In this document: piece by piece, positions 12,901 to 23,446 of the stretch
How the letters are laid out: each line of letters begins with the position of its first letter
How positions within the stretch are numbered: position 1 is the stretch's first letter
Source of the DNA: Durusdinium trenchii
Lineage: Eukaryota; Sar; Dinophyceae; Suessiales; Symbiodiniaceae
NCBI GenBank assembly: GCA_963970005.1
Contig: CAXAMN010003058.1
Coordinates: forward strand, 62,001-126,000
DNA: 64,000 bases
Direction: 5' to 3'
Made by a program: the position numbers and the translations under genes
The notes under the pieces: model-generated
What the model was told of the DNA's origin: nothing
Seen by the model: only the letters and a program-made list of their open reading frames with translations
Databases searched by the model: none

Positions 12901-15022
12901 TGTGCTCAACTGTCATTATTCTAAAGGCGCCACCCAATGTCAATGGATTACCCCAAAAGGTCAGGCCACTCGGCCCAGCCACAATCTGCCCAACCTTTCG
13001 TCACCTGGCATCATTCAAGCATGATTAGACCAAAGACTTAAGAATTCTTCAGGTCTCAAAATGGACATATAGAATCATGTAAACCAAAAACAGTGTCAGT
13101 GATCTTATTTGGTCTGCATGGAGCGCCAGTGCCTAGGGCCTAGGCAGACTGGTAGATTGCAAAGGGCTATATAATGTATAAATGGGAAAGGGTGCAGAGT
13201 TGTAGGGATTGAGGCGCTCTGCAGCCGTCTCCATAAAGAGCTGAAGGCGCTTTTCAATAATATAATATAACTTAACCTCCTAGTCCCCCCCATGTTTTGC
13301 CATGTCTCGTCGAACAAACTATGCAACCTCCATCTTTTTTTTCAGTCTGAGGAGCCATTGTAGGTGCCAAAAAGCAGGTCTCCTTTGACGTAAGCTCGTC
13401 GTAGGGGAGCGGCTTGTGAGACGGACCAAGAGGTGCTTCCGGAGCTGGGCTTGTTGGCAAAATTCTCGGCCGCCTGGCATGAGGTGCTGGCATTCGTGTT
13501 TCGTCGTGTTTCATAATGTTGGAGCTGGGCATTCAAGTTGGTCTGGTTTGGAATGCGAAAGACCTCTACATACATGGACGCATGTTTAGCGAGATGTTTT
13601 CAGCACTTTCACTGGCAGGTGGCTGAAGCAGGAGTGTGGGCGTGGAGTGCGCATCTAATTTGGCCAGTGGCAGCTTGCACGAGGGCCGTGCCTTCCAGAA
13701 AGTGTTGAAATTGTTGTTGTCATCCTCGCTGGGCCCATACAGTCCCCGCGTACCAGTGAAGGATACATCTTTTGGCCGCGCTCCCAGGCCAATGACCTAC
13801 GCTTTCCAAACAAAAGCCTTCCAAGTACAGCCTGTCCATCACCTGAAAATAGAATAGACCATAAACAGCAACAATTAACCACAGCTGGGCCACTTGGGTG
13901 TAGTAGCCCACCGGCACATCCAGCTCATAACGTCCAGGCTTGAAAAGGAAGGCGACACGTTCCGAGCTAAATTTCCCGGTCTCCAGCGGCCCCAGCACGG
14001 CAAAGGTGTCCATGATGGTTGCGTTCACTTGTTGGATTGTGTCAGGATTATCATCAAAGACATGCACTGACGATGGCCACTGAGGTGGGTTTTCTTCCTT
14101 TGAAGAAGCTTCCTGAGTCGAATGCAAAGCCAGTGGGGTGAACTGTAACGAAGTAACAAGCGTTGCAATTGAAGGGAGGGAAGTCACAAAATGGTCTGTA
14201 GAGATAGACTGTTCGCGCAACAGTATCAACCGTGTGTGCAAGCTGTCTACTCGCTTGCACCCTCAGGCCGTGAGAATTTCTGGTATTTCTGATCGGCGAA
14301 GCTTCCAACATGAGCTCCCTGTGCATTCCGGCACGCTGAAGAAGGGCCATATCATCTCCTGCGATCTCAATGGTCCGCTCTACAATGTTTCCCCCAGCCT
14401 TCAGGCATACTCCTGGAACAACAGGTGATGCAGCTGCAATTGAATACAGCACGCGCTGCTGAGCTCGCGAGAGGAAGCTGAAAATGTGTGGTTAACATTG
14501 TTTAACTAGAGCATGGTCAACATACTGCCAAGCTCTTGAATAGATTGCAACAATCCTGGAGAAACAACAAAACATAACAAAACTATATGGGATATAGGGG
14601 TTGAACCTTTTATGTAGTGTAGAACATAGAAAATAGAACAATGTGTGATCCTTCCTTCCGCAACACTGATGTCCCAGAGCTTGTCCCTGGCTTCGGGGAA
14701 ATGAACTGACTTCCAGTTGAGTCCTTCTGCTTGAGCATCGTGTTCACAGGTGGAAGAAGAAAAAGCGTCACTCGCATAGGTGCCGCACCAAGCGAGCAGT
14801 TGCACCTGGCTGGCACGAGAACAGCCCATTGAGCTGTCACGTGCCCACACGCGGCAATCTTCTCAATCAGGGTCGCCGAAAAGCAACAAACATGCAAATA
14901 TGTATGCATATCATGTTATTTTGTTATGCCAAAATGCATAAGCACGCCATACATGGATTGAATATGATTCAATGTGTTTCCCCACAGGCCTGCAAGATCA
15001 CACTGCTGCTTCTGAGCTTCAT
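9995..15022 (-). CDS. multi-exon secreted-type parallel beta-helix protein
   Basis: Fifteen exons (minus): 15022-14990, 14805-14651, 14477-14255, 14112-13894, 13796-13692, 13473-13356, 12796-12750, 12584-12543, 12252-12064, 11921-11443, 11374-11282, 11055-10966, 10871-10738, 10474-10424, 10170-9995. All phases agree and give about 717 residues. The last exon is the least certain. Residues 1-24 look like a signal peptide (MKLRSSSVILQVQLLAWCG...) split by intron 1. Residues 150-660 resemble bacterial and fungal right-handed beta-helix (pectin-lyase fold) proteins often annotated as coagulation factor 5/8-type or adenylyl cyclase. The supporting blocks are FLFKPGRY (about 188-196), VSQAAPLRR (263-271), VILAPGIYHL (433-442), VVNGDDV (575-581) and FFYQSEMD (606-613). 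The substrate is unknown; secretion and carbohydrate binding are inferred. Introns use 8 GC, 3 GA and 3 GT donors. A spliced-leader relic lies 16 nt upstream of the ATG. Confidence 0.75.
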
Positions 15023-15038
15023 GGTGACTCTTGAACAG

Positions 15039-15051
15039 CTTGAGCCAAAAT
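15039..15051 (-). other. spliced-leader relic (13-nt match to the dinoflagellate SL 3' end)
   Basis: On the minus strand this reads ATTTTGGCTCAAG, identical to the last 13 nt of the conserved dinoflagellate spliced leader (which ends CCATTTTGGCTCAAG). It lies 16 nt upstream of the ATG of the beta-helix gene, in the same orientation, exactly where a relic is expected if a mature trans-spliced mRNA was reverse transcribed and reinserted. A chance 13-mer match in this place is unlikely. Bases further 5' do not match. Confidence 0.7.
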
Positions 15052-16592
15052 TCACTTGCTTCGGTTGGCTTCCTTTCGGCGCTCTGCTCACCTGGCCTAT
15101 GCCTATGCCTGGCTGTGGGGAGTTTCGTAGCACCCATCTTGGAACTAAAGAGCAAAACTGCCTACACCACTTCCGGCGAGGTGGCTATGTATGTATGTGT
15201 GTATATGTGTGGGCACATGTTCTCCACGCAGCCCATTCGTGTCCAGTTCAGAGGTCATTATAAATATATATATATATAAGTAAGAGGTTGGAACTGGTTG
15301 CAAGTTCTTCAAGTAACGCGTCCAAAATGAAGCATGTGCTCGTCATTTCGACAGCCTGATGTCATGCGCGCACTTAAACTGCTGCCAGCGCATTGGAGTT
15401 TCAAACCCTCCCCGGAAGCCGCAAAGAACGGCTGGCCTATTTTGCTCCCTGCACGAAGCAAGCATCGCAGCGATCATTGCCTGGTTCGACTTGAGCAGTT
15501 TGGTGGATGCCCTTGATGCACTGGATGCACCAATGGTCAATCTCTATCAAATTGCGTGCTTCCTCACTTCACGGATCTTGGATGATCTTGGTCTTTGCGA
15601 CTTGACCACCTCTCAGGCCCCATGAGTCTGATTTCATGGCTTCCGCCTCCAAGTCGAAAGCAGTGATTGATGACAATGGTCGCCCAGTTAGAACAAATCA
15701 GTTGAAGATTTTGGGATCATTGGGCCACGGCCATCGATTGTGGTAGCTCCAACTGTTCGATCAAATGAATCCATAAAGGCTTGTCGTCTGCAATGGCCCG
15801 CCTTTGCAGGGCTTCGGACATGGCCGGGCCGACGTTTGCCTTGGAGAGAGGGGGGGCCACACCCTTTACTTGTTCGTTTTGCTTCCTTGCTATAGGAGCC
15901 CCAAGCTACAAAGAAAGAGGGCGGAGACTAGAAAGTACTACTGGTCACTAGTCGCAACTAGGCAAAAGGTCAACGGCGCTCGTTCTCATAATTCTGACAA
16001 ACCAGAATCGAATTGATGTGATTTACCAACTACACTGCCGTAGAGTCCCATGCGCCGAGCCCGCGCCTTTCAACTTCGTGTGCTGCGTCCGGATTCTAAG
16101 AGATCCAGGCGTGGGTCCTGCATGGCTGGAGCTCGACGTCAACATGATGTCGTCAACGGGCTGGCTCGCATGGGCGTAACCACGGCGATACCCCTATCAA
16201 TCACCTGCCTCTTGCACGCGCAACATAGGAGATGGCAAAGCTCCCGGACCCGGCTGCGACCTGATGGCAAGAACTAGCTTCCCTGGCCACATTCGACAAA
16301 CAAGCACCTCATGTTGTGTAATGCGGTTGGTGGCTGGAAGATCTTGGCTACAAGTACTGTAAATAGCAAGCGATTTTCTGGCAAGCCGTCGAAAACTACA
16401 AGGAGCTATCAAATGATCACAGCATCGCCTGGAATTCCTTTGTACAAAAAGGGGTCTTGGAAAGGCTGCCAGCGCCACTTTGGGCAGTCAGCCACTCAAA
16501 AGGCTAAAGAACCCCAACGCGTGTAGATTCCGAAGCACCTGAAAACGCATGATTCCGGGCCAAGCACAGTGAAGCAGCTAGCTCAGCATAGC
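15052..16592. other. intergenic stretch
   Basis: Upstream flank of the beta-helix gene. It contains a (TA)n tract at 15264-15278. A frame at 15359-15625 (+) and its antisense counterpart both have protein-like composition, but neither has a clear partner exon. No gene is called. Confidence 0.4.
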
Positions 16593-17453
16593 TCAGCCAA
16601 TTGACTTTGAACGCCGTCTGGCGGTCCTAGCCACATTGACCTCTGGACGCGTCCAGGCGTGCCGTACACTGGTCAGTGGCGCTACTGTGATCACACCAGG
16701 CGAATCCACATCACACTTCACGTTCGCAATCTCGCCCTCTACAGACTGTAGGGTTCCTGTGAACCAGTGCCCTTCATACTCCACCTCAACCCTGTCACCT
16801 GAAATAGGTAGTCCATTCAGCCGTCGGAAATGGCTCTCTGGATTGAAGCTTGGGACAGGCTGAAACTCCACCGCCGGCCACTTGGCCACAACTACAGCTT
16901 GTGCTGTCTGCCTCTGCACTAGGAAGATTGCAGGTTCTGGAGAGCAAGTCGGTGACACCACCTCTGCACCCAAGAGATCCCATGTGCTGTAGAGCTTCTC
17001 CACTTCTTCGTCTATCCCTCTGTCCCCCCTCTCGCGGGCTTGAAGAAGGAGTCCAGAGATCTCCGCCTGAAGCTCGTATGGGACAGATAGCTTCAAGCCA
17101 TCTGAAAGTTGCCACGAGGCCATTCGATGAAGCAAGACACGGCGGCCTCCAACCTGAACCTCACCCTCGCCATTGCCACATTCGAAAACCACTTGATGCT
17201 CCAAGTTCACGGTTTTCACCAGCCATTCAAAGAGGGACCGCAACTCGTGGCGCAAATCGAGTGACCCGCCTCCAGCCTTAATTTTCTGAGGAACCACTGA
17301 AGGATCAGCACCGAGTGCCCGTAGCTGAACTCGAAGCTCTTGGGAGCGAAGGCGAAGCTCTTCAATCTCTGCTCTGAGCTTGTCAGCCTCATATCTCTTC
17401 AATTTCTTTGCCTCGAATTCAAGATTGCTCTCGGGTAGCGCCAAAGACGCCAT
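16593..17453 (-). CDS. coiled-coil and Tudor-like domain protein, intronless
   Basis: Single-exon frame of 286 residues from the first ATG (17453) to TAG/TGA at 16593. The frame is open 18 codons further upstream, but without an earlier ATG. Residues 11-48 are charged and heptad-like (coiled coil). Residues 219-265 form a compact Tudor/SH3-like barrel motif with GDRVEVEYEGHWFTG and a CDVDSPGVITV strand, of a kind common in dinoflagellate proteins. The tail is basic (RRRSKSIG). The middle 170 residues are not recognised. A chromatin or methyl-ligand role is only inferred from the Tudor-like fold. The sequence TTGCTCAAG 46 nt upstream is reminiscent of a spliced-leader end but matches only 7 contiguous bases. 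Lack of introns beside an intron-rich neighbour is notable. Confidence 0.75.
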   Translation of the reverse strand: MASLALPESNLEFEAKKLKRYEADKLRAEIEELRLRSQELRVQLRALGADPSVVPQKIKAGGGSLDLRHELRSLFEWLVKTVNLEHQVVFECGNGEGEVQVGGRRVLLHRMASWQLSDGLKLSVPYELQAEISGLLLQARERGDRGIDEEVEKLYSTWDLLGAEVVSPTCSPEPAIFLVQRQTAQAVVVAKWPAVEFQPVPSFNPESHFRRLNGLPISGDRVEVEYEGHWFTGTLQSVEGEIANVKCDVDSPGVITVAPLTSVRHAWTRPEVNVARTARRRSKSIG

Positions 17454-18625
17454 TGGCGTGGAGCTCGAAGCTCTCCCCCAATCTTGCAACGCCCTAGTCT
17501 TGAGCAATGCATAGGAAAGACTTTAGAACATGTTCTTTGCAGGCACACTCTTTTTTAAACGACTGAGCGTATACATCATATATACATATGTGTATATACT
17601 TTGAAGTATACTTTGAAGTATATACTATGCGCAAGACATTGACACGTATGGCAGCTTCTCTTTGTCAAGGCCCTGCCGGTAATGCGGAATCCATGCCTGC
17701 CAGGTCTTAACCGTGAACTGCGGAACGAGCCTGCACGGGTTTCAGTTCACACGCACCGGCGGACAAGAAGCATCTATATATGGGATTCTGTGGGCTATTT
17801 TTAACTCGCAATGGAAGCCCTAATGTACAGACCTTGCTGTTTTGGTACCGATGTATTTGTTCGAATCTATCCCATTCATTTGAACTTGGTAGCTAGCGAT
17901 GCCGAAGAGTGCAAGAAGAATCGGGAAGTTTGGCTAGCCATATTATGATGACATTTTTTCAGTTGTCACGTCAAATGCTTGGACCATCATCTTCGTAACA
18001 CAATTCCAGAAATGGACATGGTCTTGCTACTTGACAGTTAGAGTTGGATTGTCCACCAAGGAGCACTGGCATTGGGCCCGTCAAAGTCGACCCTCCATTC
18101 GCATCATTCACCCCCGCTCTCTCTTACCAAAAGCTTCCCATCACAGTGCGGAGCCTGCGATCTTCACAATTCCCTTTGTGGGCAAACATCAAGGGTTGGG
18201 TGCAAAAGTTGATTCTGACATGTTCTGGTAATGATGCGGCTTCTCCGCCTCACATCAGTCAACAACCGCTCAAGCCCACAGCAATCCCACTTTGAATGCT
18301 TTTGGTTGTTGGTTGACAGGGGCTTGTTCTGTCCGCTCTAGTTGTCTCAAACACTGCATTGAACCCCTCGAGACATTTGTGGATAATGTGTATGTGTTAT
18401 AACATGATGCAATATAGACTAGTATATTTATGTATTAAAAAAAAAACTATGTATATGCAGGATGTATATATAATATTTGCAAAAAATATATATATATAAT
18501 ACGTATATATATATATATATCGCACCCCCTACAAGACAAACTACATGTTTGGCCACTTGAATCACTTACATCTGCTGCTCACCTCAAACTGTGCAACAAG
18601 CATCACGAATCTCAAATGGACTTTT
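17454..18625. other. AT-rich intergenic stretch
   Basis: No gene seen. It contains TA-rich microsatellite DNA at about 17577-17625 and 18450-18522, including an interrupted (TA)n run before 18522. Confidence 0.5.
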
Positions 18626-18810
18626 CAACGCCCAAAAAACAAAAAGAAAACTGCAGAAACTATAGTTGACCAAACCCTCGAGAAAAAGAAACAACTGCAA
18701 AGACTCCAGAGACTAATTATGGTTGTCCAAAACCTCAGACCACTCCTCAGACCATGTCTGAGACATAGTCTCTGCAGTTTTGATGCCTTTTTGGTTTTCT
18801 CGGGGTGTTG
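18626..18810. mobile_element. hairpin / MITE-like element
   Basis: The left arm at 18626-18665 and the reverse complement of the right arm at 18764-18810 align with a few gaps. Both begin CAAC(G/A)CCC, carry an A-rich block and end AAAACTGCAGARACTAT(A)G. The roughly 100 bp between them holds further CAGAC-rich inverted words. This is the structure of a short non-autonomous inverted-repeat element or its remnant. No target-site duplication was established. Confidence 0.55.
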
Positions 18811-21280
18811 GATATGACTCAGCCTCATATGTGGCAACTTGTACACCGAAACCTGTTCAGCCCGTTGCCGGTTCACTGACGTGCTGTCAGTCACCTACTC
18901 ACGAACATTGCCTCTGTGGAGCCAAACAACATCCGTCTTGGATCTCCAAGTGCGAAGCTGCCATTTCGTCACAGCATCTGAAAAAAATACAAGCACTTTG
19001 TCAAAACAAAACATGAAAACATCCTTGGTGACTTAGCACCTCCCATTTTAAGATAGGCCCTGGGCGTTTTACAATTTTTATCAATCAATCACCCTTTTGC
19101 GATGTATACTTTCATGATATGATTGGACATGAGATATGTGTGGATGCGTTACTAAGACCATGCCCTGCGGGCCCTGCATCTTAGCCCTATGCCGACTGCA
19201 AGATTTTGCCGGCAAGGAACGCTGTTTCAGCATCTTGGATCGCTTTGCATCCTAGGACGGCTGCAACTCCTGGTCCCTCTGGACAATCTTTGTCGTCTTG
19301 CGGGGCAGTTGAGTTGAGGTCATCCGCTGAGGTGCACCTGCATGGATCAGAATGAACAATCCTGCTTTGCGTGCGCCCACCCAAAATCAAGTGGTACAGG
19401 ACCTGTTGACTGCAGAAATGGCAGCTGCTTCTCTGGCCTTGAGTTGGCAGGAGATCAACCAGTAAAAGGATCACATGGACTCTGCACCATCAGGACATGC
19501 AGTGCTGATGGACCTGGACAAGAGAAGCTAAGACACTCCGAGTCTGCAGTAAAAGAAACACAGGAATGATCCAGCAGCAGCGGCCATCAATAAGCTGCGG
19601 TGCAGGATCTGGATGCGCATTCATAAGAAAACCTGCTGCACCTTCCATCTCATAATGTCCATGTAAGTTCCTGTATGTTCTTGTCTATTACTGTAATACC
19701 CGTGCAGCTCGCAGCCTTTACCTTGGACAAGATTCTTACTGAGATCACTGAGTAAAACTCCTTCCATATTGCTGATCAAACTTTGACAGTTCTGATGCCC
19801 AGTTCAGCGAAGAAATGCAATGGCACAACGGTGGAGCAAATACACCAGTTGAATAGGCTCCGGTCAAGTAAGTCCCCCGGCAGGTTTGTGCAACTCAAGC
19901 CGTGATTCCTCCAGCTCAACTGGTGGAGTCTTATGAGAGTCAATGAGGGGAGCAGGAGGTGGATTTGCAAATGACTAAACTTGAAGCGATCAGTGAACAT
20001 CCAGAGTGGAGCATCTGACGCATAAAGTTCCAGGGGTTCCAGGGTATGGTATTGCCCACTGTGGCCCGCACGAAAACATTGACCTTGGCAAGGTCATTTG
20101 CTTAGTCCGCTCAAGCTGAGTGTTGGAGGGCAACTTCAAAAGATACAGTTCGTGTTTGTATTGGCTTTGCTTTTGACCTGCATGATTATTAACCTAGAAA
20201 ACCAAACAGGCCCTAGTACCCTAAACAGGCCGTAGCCCTTCACTGTCATGTGTCCATTTAAATTTACAGCACAACTGTATGCAACTTTGATGTGGAACAT
20301 TGCCAGCGGTGTTCATGTAAATATGAATGCAAGTTTGCATCAAATAATATACATAAGCATGTCTTCAGCCCTCCGTTTTCCCAATCTCAATCTCCAAGTT
20401 TCTTGCACTACGTGGCAGGTTCTATGACTCCCTGTGCCATGGCTCAACCACGAATCTCCTGATCTTTTGTATCAATAAACAATGAGTCCACCTCAAAACA
20501 AACATGAAAGGAAGTGAAAGCAAATCATTGCCAGAGCCTTCAGAGTAGGCAACGTAAATTTGTACAGTACTGTACTTAAATTACATCGGAAGAGCAGGAA
20601 ATGCTCAAAGTGCCACCTCACACCATTGTAGGGCCGCAGCTTCTAGATTCTAGAAACCTTTGATCCGACATGATCATGCCCCAACCAAACCTACTCTAAC
20701 TGACAAAACTCCAAATGCCACGCTGTACTTTCACGACTGAAACCAGGAAAAAGTTGAATGCCAAGTGTTGCATTTATTCTTCGGACAAGACGAGACGTCC
20801 CAGAAAGAAATCCTGCAGTCTGGCACCTGCAGCACCAACGAGGACTCCATATCAGCGCTCAATCGCACCGTGCTTTGCACAAAGGAGCATCCAGCGGAGT
20901 TGTAAACGGTGAACACACTTCAGAAGAACATCTGGCAACGCCGAATGCTACATTCCACAGAGGGTAGTGATGAGGGATTGTTTTAGGTTCTTGTTGTATG
21001 GGGTTGAGTTGTGGCAATGATTCAAATGAAGGGAATTGACCATCACAAACACCCATGAGGTGCTGACTCTTCATCGCCATGTCAATGTCTCTCTTTTGTC
21101 GACAAGCTGGTGACGAGCTTGAAGCTAAAATCCAAGTGGTCAGCTGTTTCTTGTGAATGAATGGTCAAGAAACGCCGTCTAGTCTGACTTGACCACCGGA
21201 TGTATATATATAGTCTAGTTTACCTCTCTACCTGCAAATACTTACTCTCACGTCACATGTCCGTCGAGTCATGTCTCGTC
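18811..21280. other. gene-poor stretch
   Basis: Several 60-95-codon frames on both strands (for example 19187-19474 minus, 20758-20967 plus) have no recognisable domain and no splice partners. No strong repeat is evident. It forms the 3' flank of the gene ending at 21281. Confidence 0.4.
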
Positions 21281-22199
21281 TCAGTCGGCAAAGACCGAAT
21301 TGATGGCTTCTTTGAGAGCCTGGACTGCCTGCATTGTGGGATGGGGCCTTGAATACATGGGTATACCCCTCCTGAAATAATCATAGAAGTGGAAAACTAC
21401 CTGTTTGTAGAGAAAAATTGCCATCCAGCAGGCCCTTTTCCACTTCCATGAATATTTCAGTGTACGTATAGCTATCAGCTGGATGATAAAGAAGAAAAAC
21501 GGAGCCCTTCTTCATCATCCCACATGTCTTCCCTTTTGTGGCTTGTTTTGGCAATTTAAGATCCCTTTCCGATTCTTTCTCGTCCTCAAAAGATTCTTTC
21601 AGCCTGACCCCCTCATGGATGACTCAAAGTGCTTCTGAGTTTCGCTGTGGTTTACAGAATCTCTCTCTGTGTGCGGGTGTAAAAATATGCCTCTCATTGT
21701 CTCCAGGTCTGGCGAGATGCGGTTTAACTTGACTTCCACGTACCCTCTCCACTTCACTTGGGTCAATACACACTTGAGTGCATGAAGCCCTCCACATTAC
21801 TGGTCGCCACATTGGTGGCACCAGCTGCACTAAGACTATACTACTCACCGCCAAAGAGAATCTCCTCCTTCACAGTCTCTACTTCACCAGAGGCAACGAT
21901 GGTTCCTGGACAAGGGTCCAAAAGCATGTCACTACCCCACCAGCTGCCTCTGTCAAGAAAGACATGTACAGTGTTTGGCATGCGTAGTAGTGCCTTGAAT
22001 CAGCCCTGTCAACATACCGCAGAGAAGAATTCAACATAATCCCAGCCTCATTCCATGTGTATATATATATATAAAAGCAAAGTTGTTCAATCCATTGTGC
22101 AATAAACATCAAATGGAATCCTTCCGAAGCAACATCCCAATTTATACACATGGGTAAGAAGCAAAAGGAGCTAAGTGAGTGAGTTTATTCAGAGAAAAA

Positions 22200-22234
<35 letters not shown>

Positions 22235-22750
22235 GTCTACATATACCAACATGATCCAACATGTTGGAATATCAGTCCAGCGGTGGCAGAAGCGAGTTCA
22301 TTCCCCACCCAACGACCCCTCCGACTGTATTGTCACAAATGCTCCCCCCAAACTGAACGGTCAGCAAACTTATATTGTTTGCATCTTCACTGGCTTCAGC
22401 GAAGCTTTTTGACATTTCTTGGACAAGACTTGAGAAGACTTGAGAAGAAACGTGGGCCAACAAGCGGATGCCACATCGGTCAACCGCGCCAAGTCAAGTC
22501 CTGGAGGTAGGCTGCTCACTTCCGAACGGTGGATACAGCGCCACCTCAGACGTACCAAAGCTCCGGTCCAACATGACCAATATGATGTCCTACAGTCGTT
22601 CCCATGGCTTGCTCTTTCCCAAAGCCACTTGGGCTCTTGGTCTTCATTTCAGTGCCTGTGTTCAAACATGCTGCGAAGAATATGAGCTGCCCAGCCAATC
22701 CGATGTCGAAGCACGTACACAAACCTCTTCAGGTCTTTCACCTCCACCTT
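21281..22750 (-). CDS. uncharacterised multi-exon protein (at least six exons)
   Basis: Phase-consistent exons (minus): about 22750-22696, 22655-22556, 22428-22278, 21993 to about 21865, 21611-21430 and 21371-21281 with a terminal TGA. Protein-like blocks include VEVKDLKRFVYVLRHRIG, SFAEASEDANNISLLTVQF, TVHVFLDRGSWWGSDMLL, a Glu/Lys-rich linker, KKGSVFLLYHPADSY and the C-terminus MQAVQALKEAINSVFAD. The family is not recognised. Donors include GC (22695, 21429), GT (22555) and probably GA. The first intron would be only about 40 nt and the fourth exon's end is ambiguous, so the exact model may be wrong at those points. The 5' end was not found. The uninterrupted frame and clean joins at the last two exons make that part the most secure. 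Confidence 0.5.
22199..22236 (+). repeat. (CA)n-(TA)n microsatellite
   Basis: An A-run leads into about nine CA units and then about eight TA units, just 5' of the fourth exon region and within an intron of the minus-strand gene. Confidence 0.9.
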
Positions 22751-23446
22751 GGTCACTGGTCTGGTCGCGAGAACTAAAAACCTATAGCCTATAGCACTGC
22801 ACGAGTTGCAACCTGCAGCTGTTCATTTAACATGAAATTTTGGTACATGCAATTCTTGCACGCAAACACCAGGATATGGGCAGCGGCATGTGTTTTGATG
22901 ACCATATGGCACTTGCATCCTCACGACACAGGGGACGTCATGCAGGGATGGCACAAGGTGACCCCAGCGAGCTACCTCTGAAACCGTTTCATCATTGCTG
23001 AGCAAAATGTAGCAAAATTATCTTTATGAAGTTCAATCCCGGCCTCATCAGCAAATCTGGATCAAGAAAAAAGGGCAATGGCAATGGTCCGAACCTGAAG
23101 CTCCCTCCATTGAAGGGAAAAGATTAAGTTTTTCTTTGCAGCGTGTTGGAGTGCAGAAGCTTGAAGCAGCTCCTCCGCTGAACAGGAGCATCCAAACAGT
23201 TAGTCACAGTTAGTGCAGGAACACATGTGTACCTGTCGGAACTTCAATCACGCCAAGCTTTCGGCTGCGTGGTCTCCCCATCTGTAGAGCCAAAACCTCA
23301 CAAAACGAGTCTCATGATATCTCATGAACCTTCCGGGCCAAAGCAAACTTGTACATCCCGTGCGCTTCCCAAACCTAACTGCCTGAGGGCTAAGCCCACC
23401 CACTGAGTCCAGAAATTGAAAGAAGTCCTGCCAGCAAGACTTTCAG

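Noticed and set aside
17499-17507. TTGCTCAAG upstream of the Tudor-like gene as a second spliced-leader relic.
   Set aside because: Only seven contiguous bases (GCTCAAG) match the leader, which is within chance expectation.
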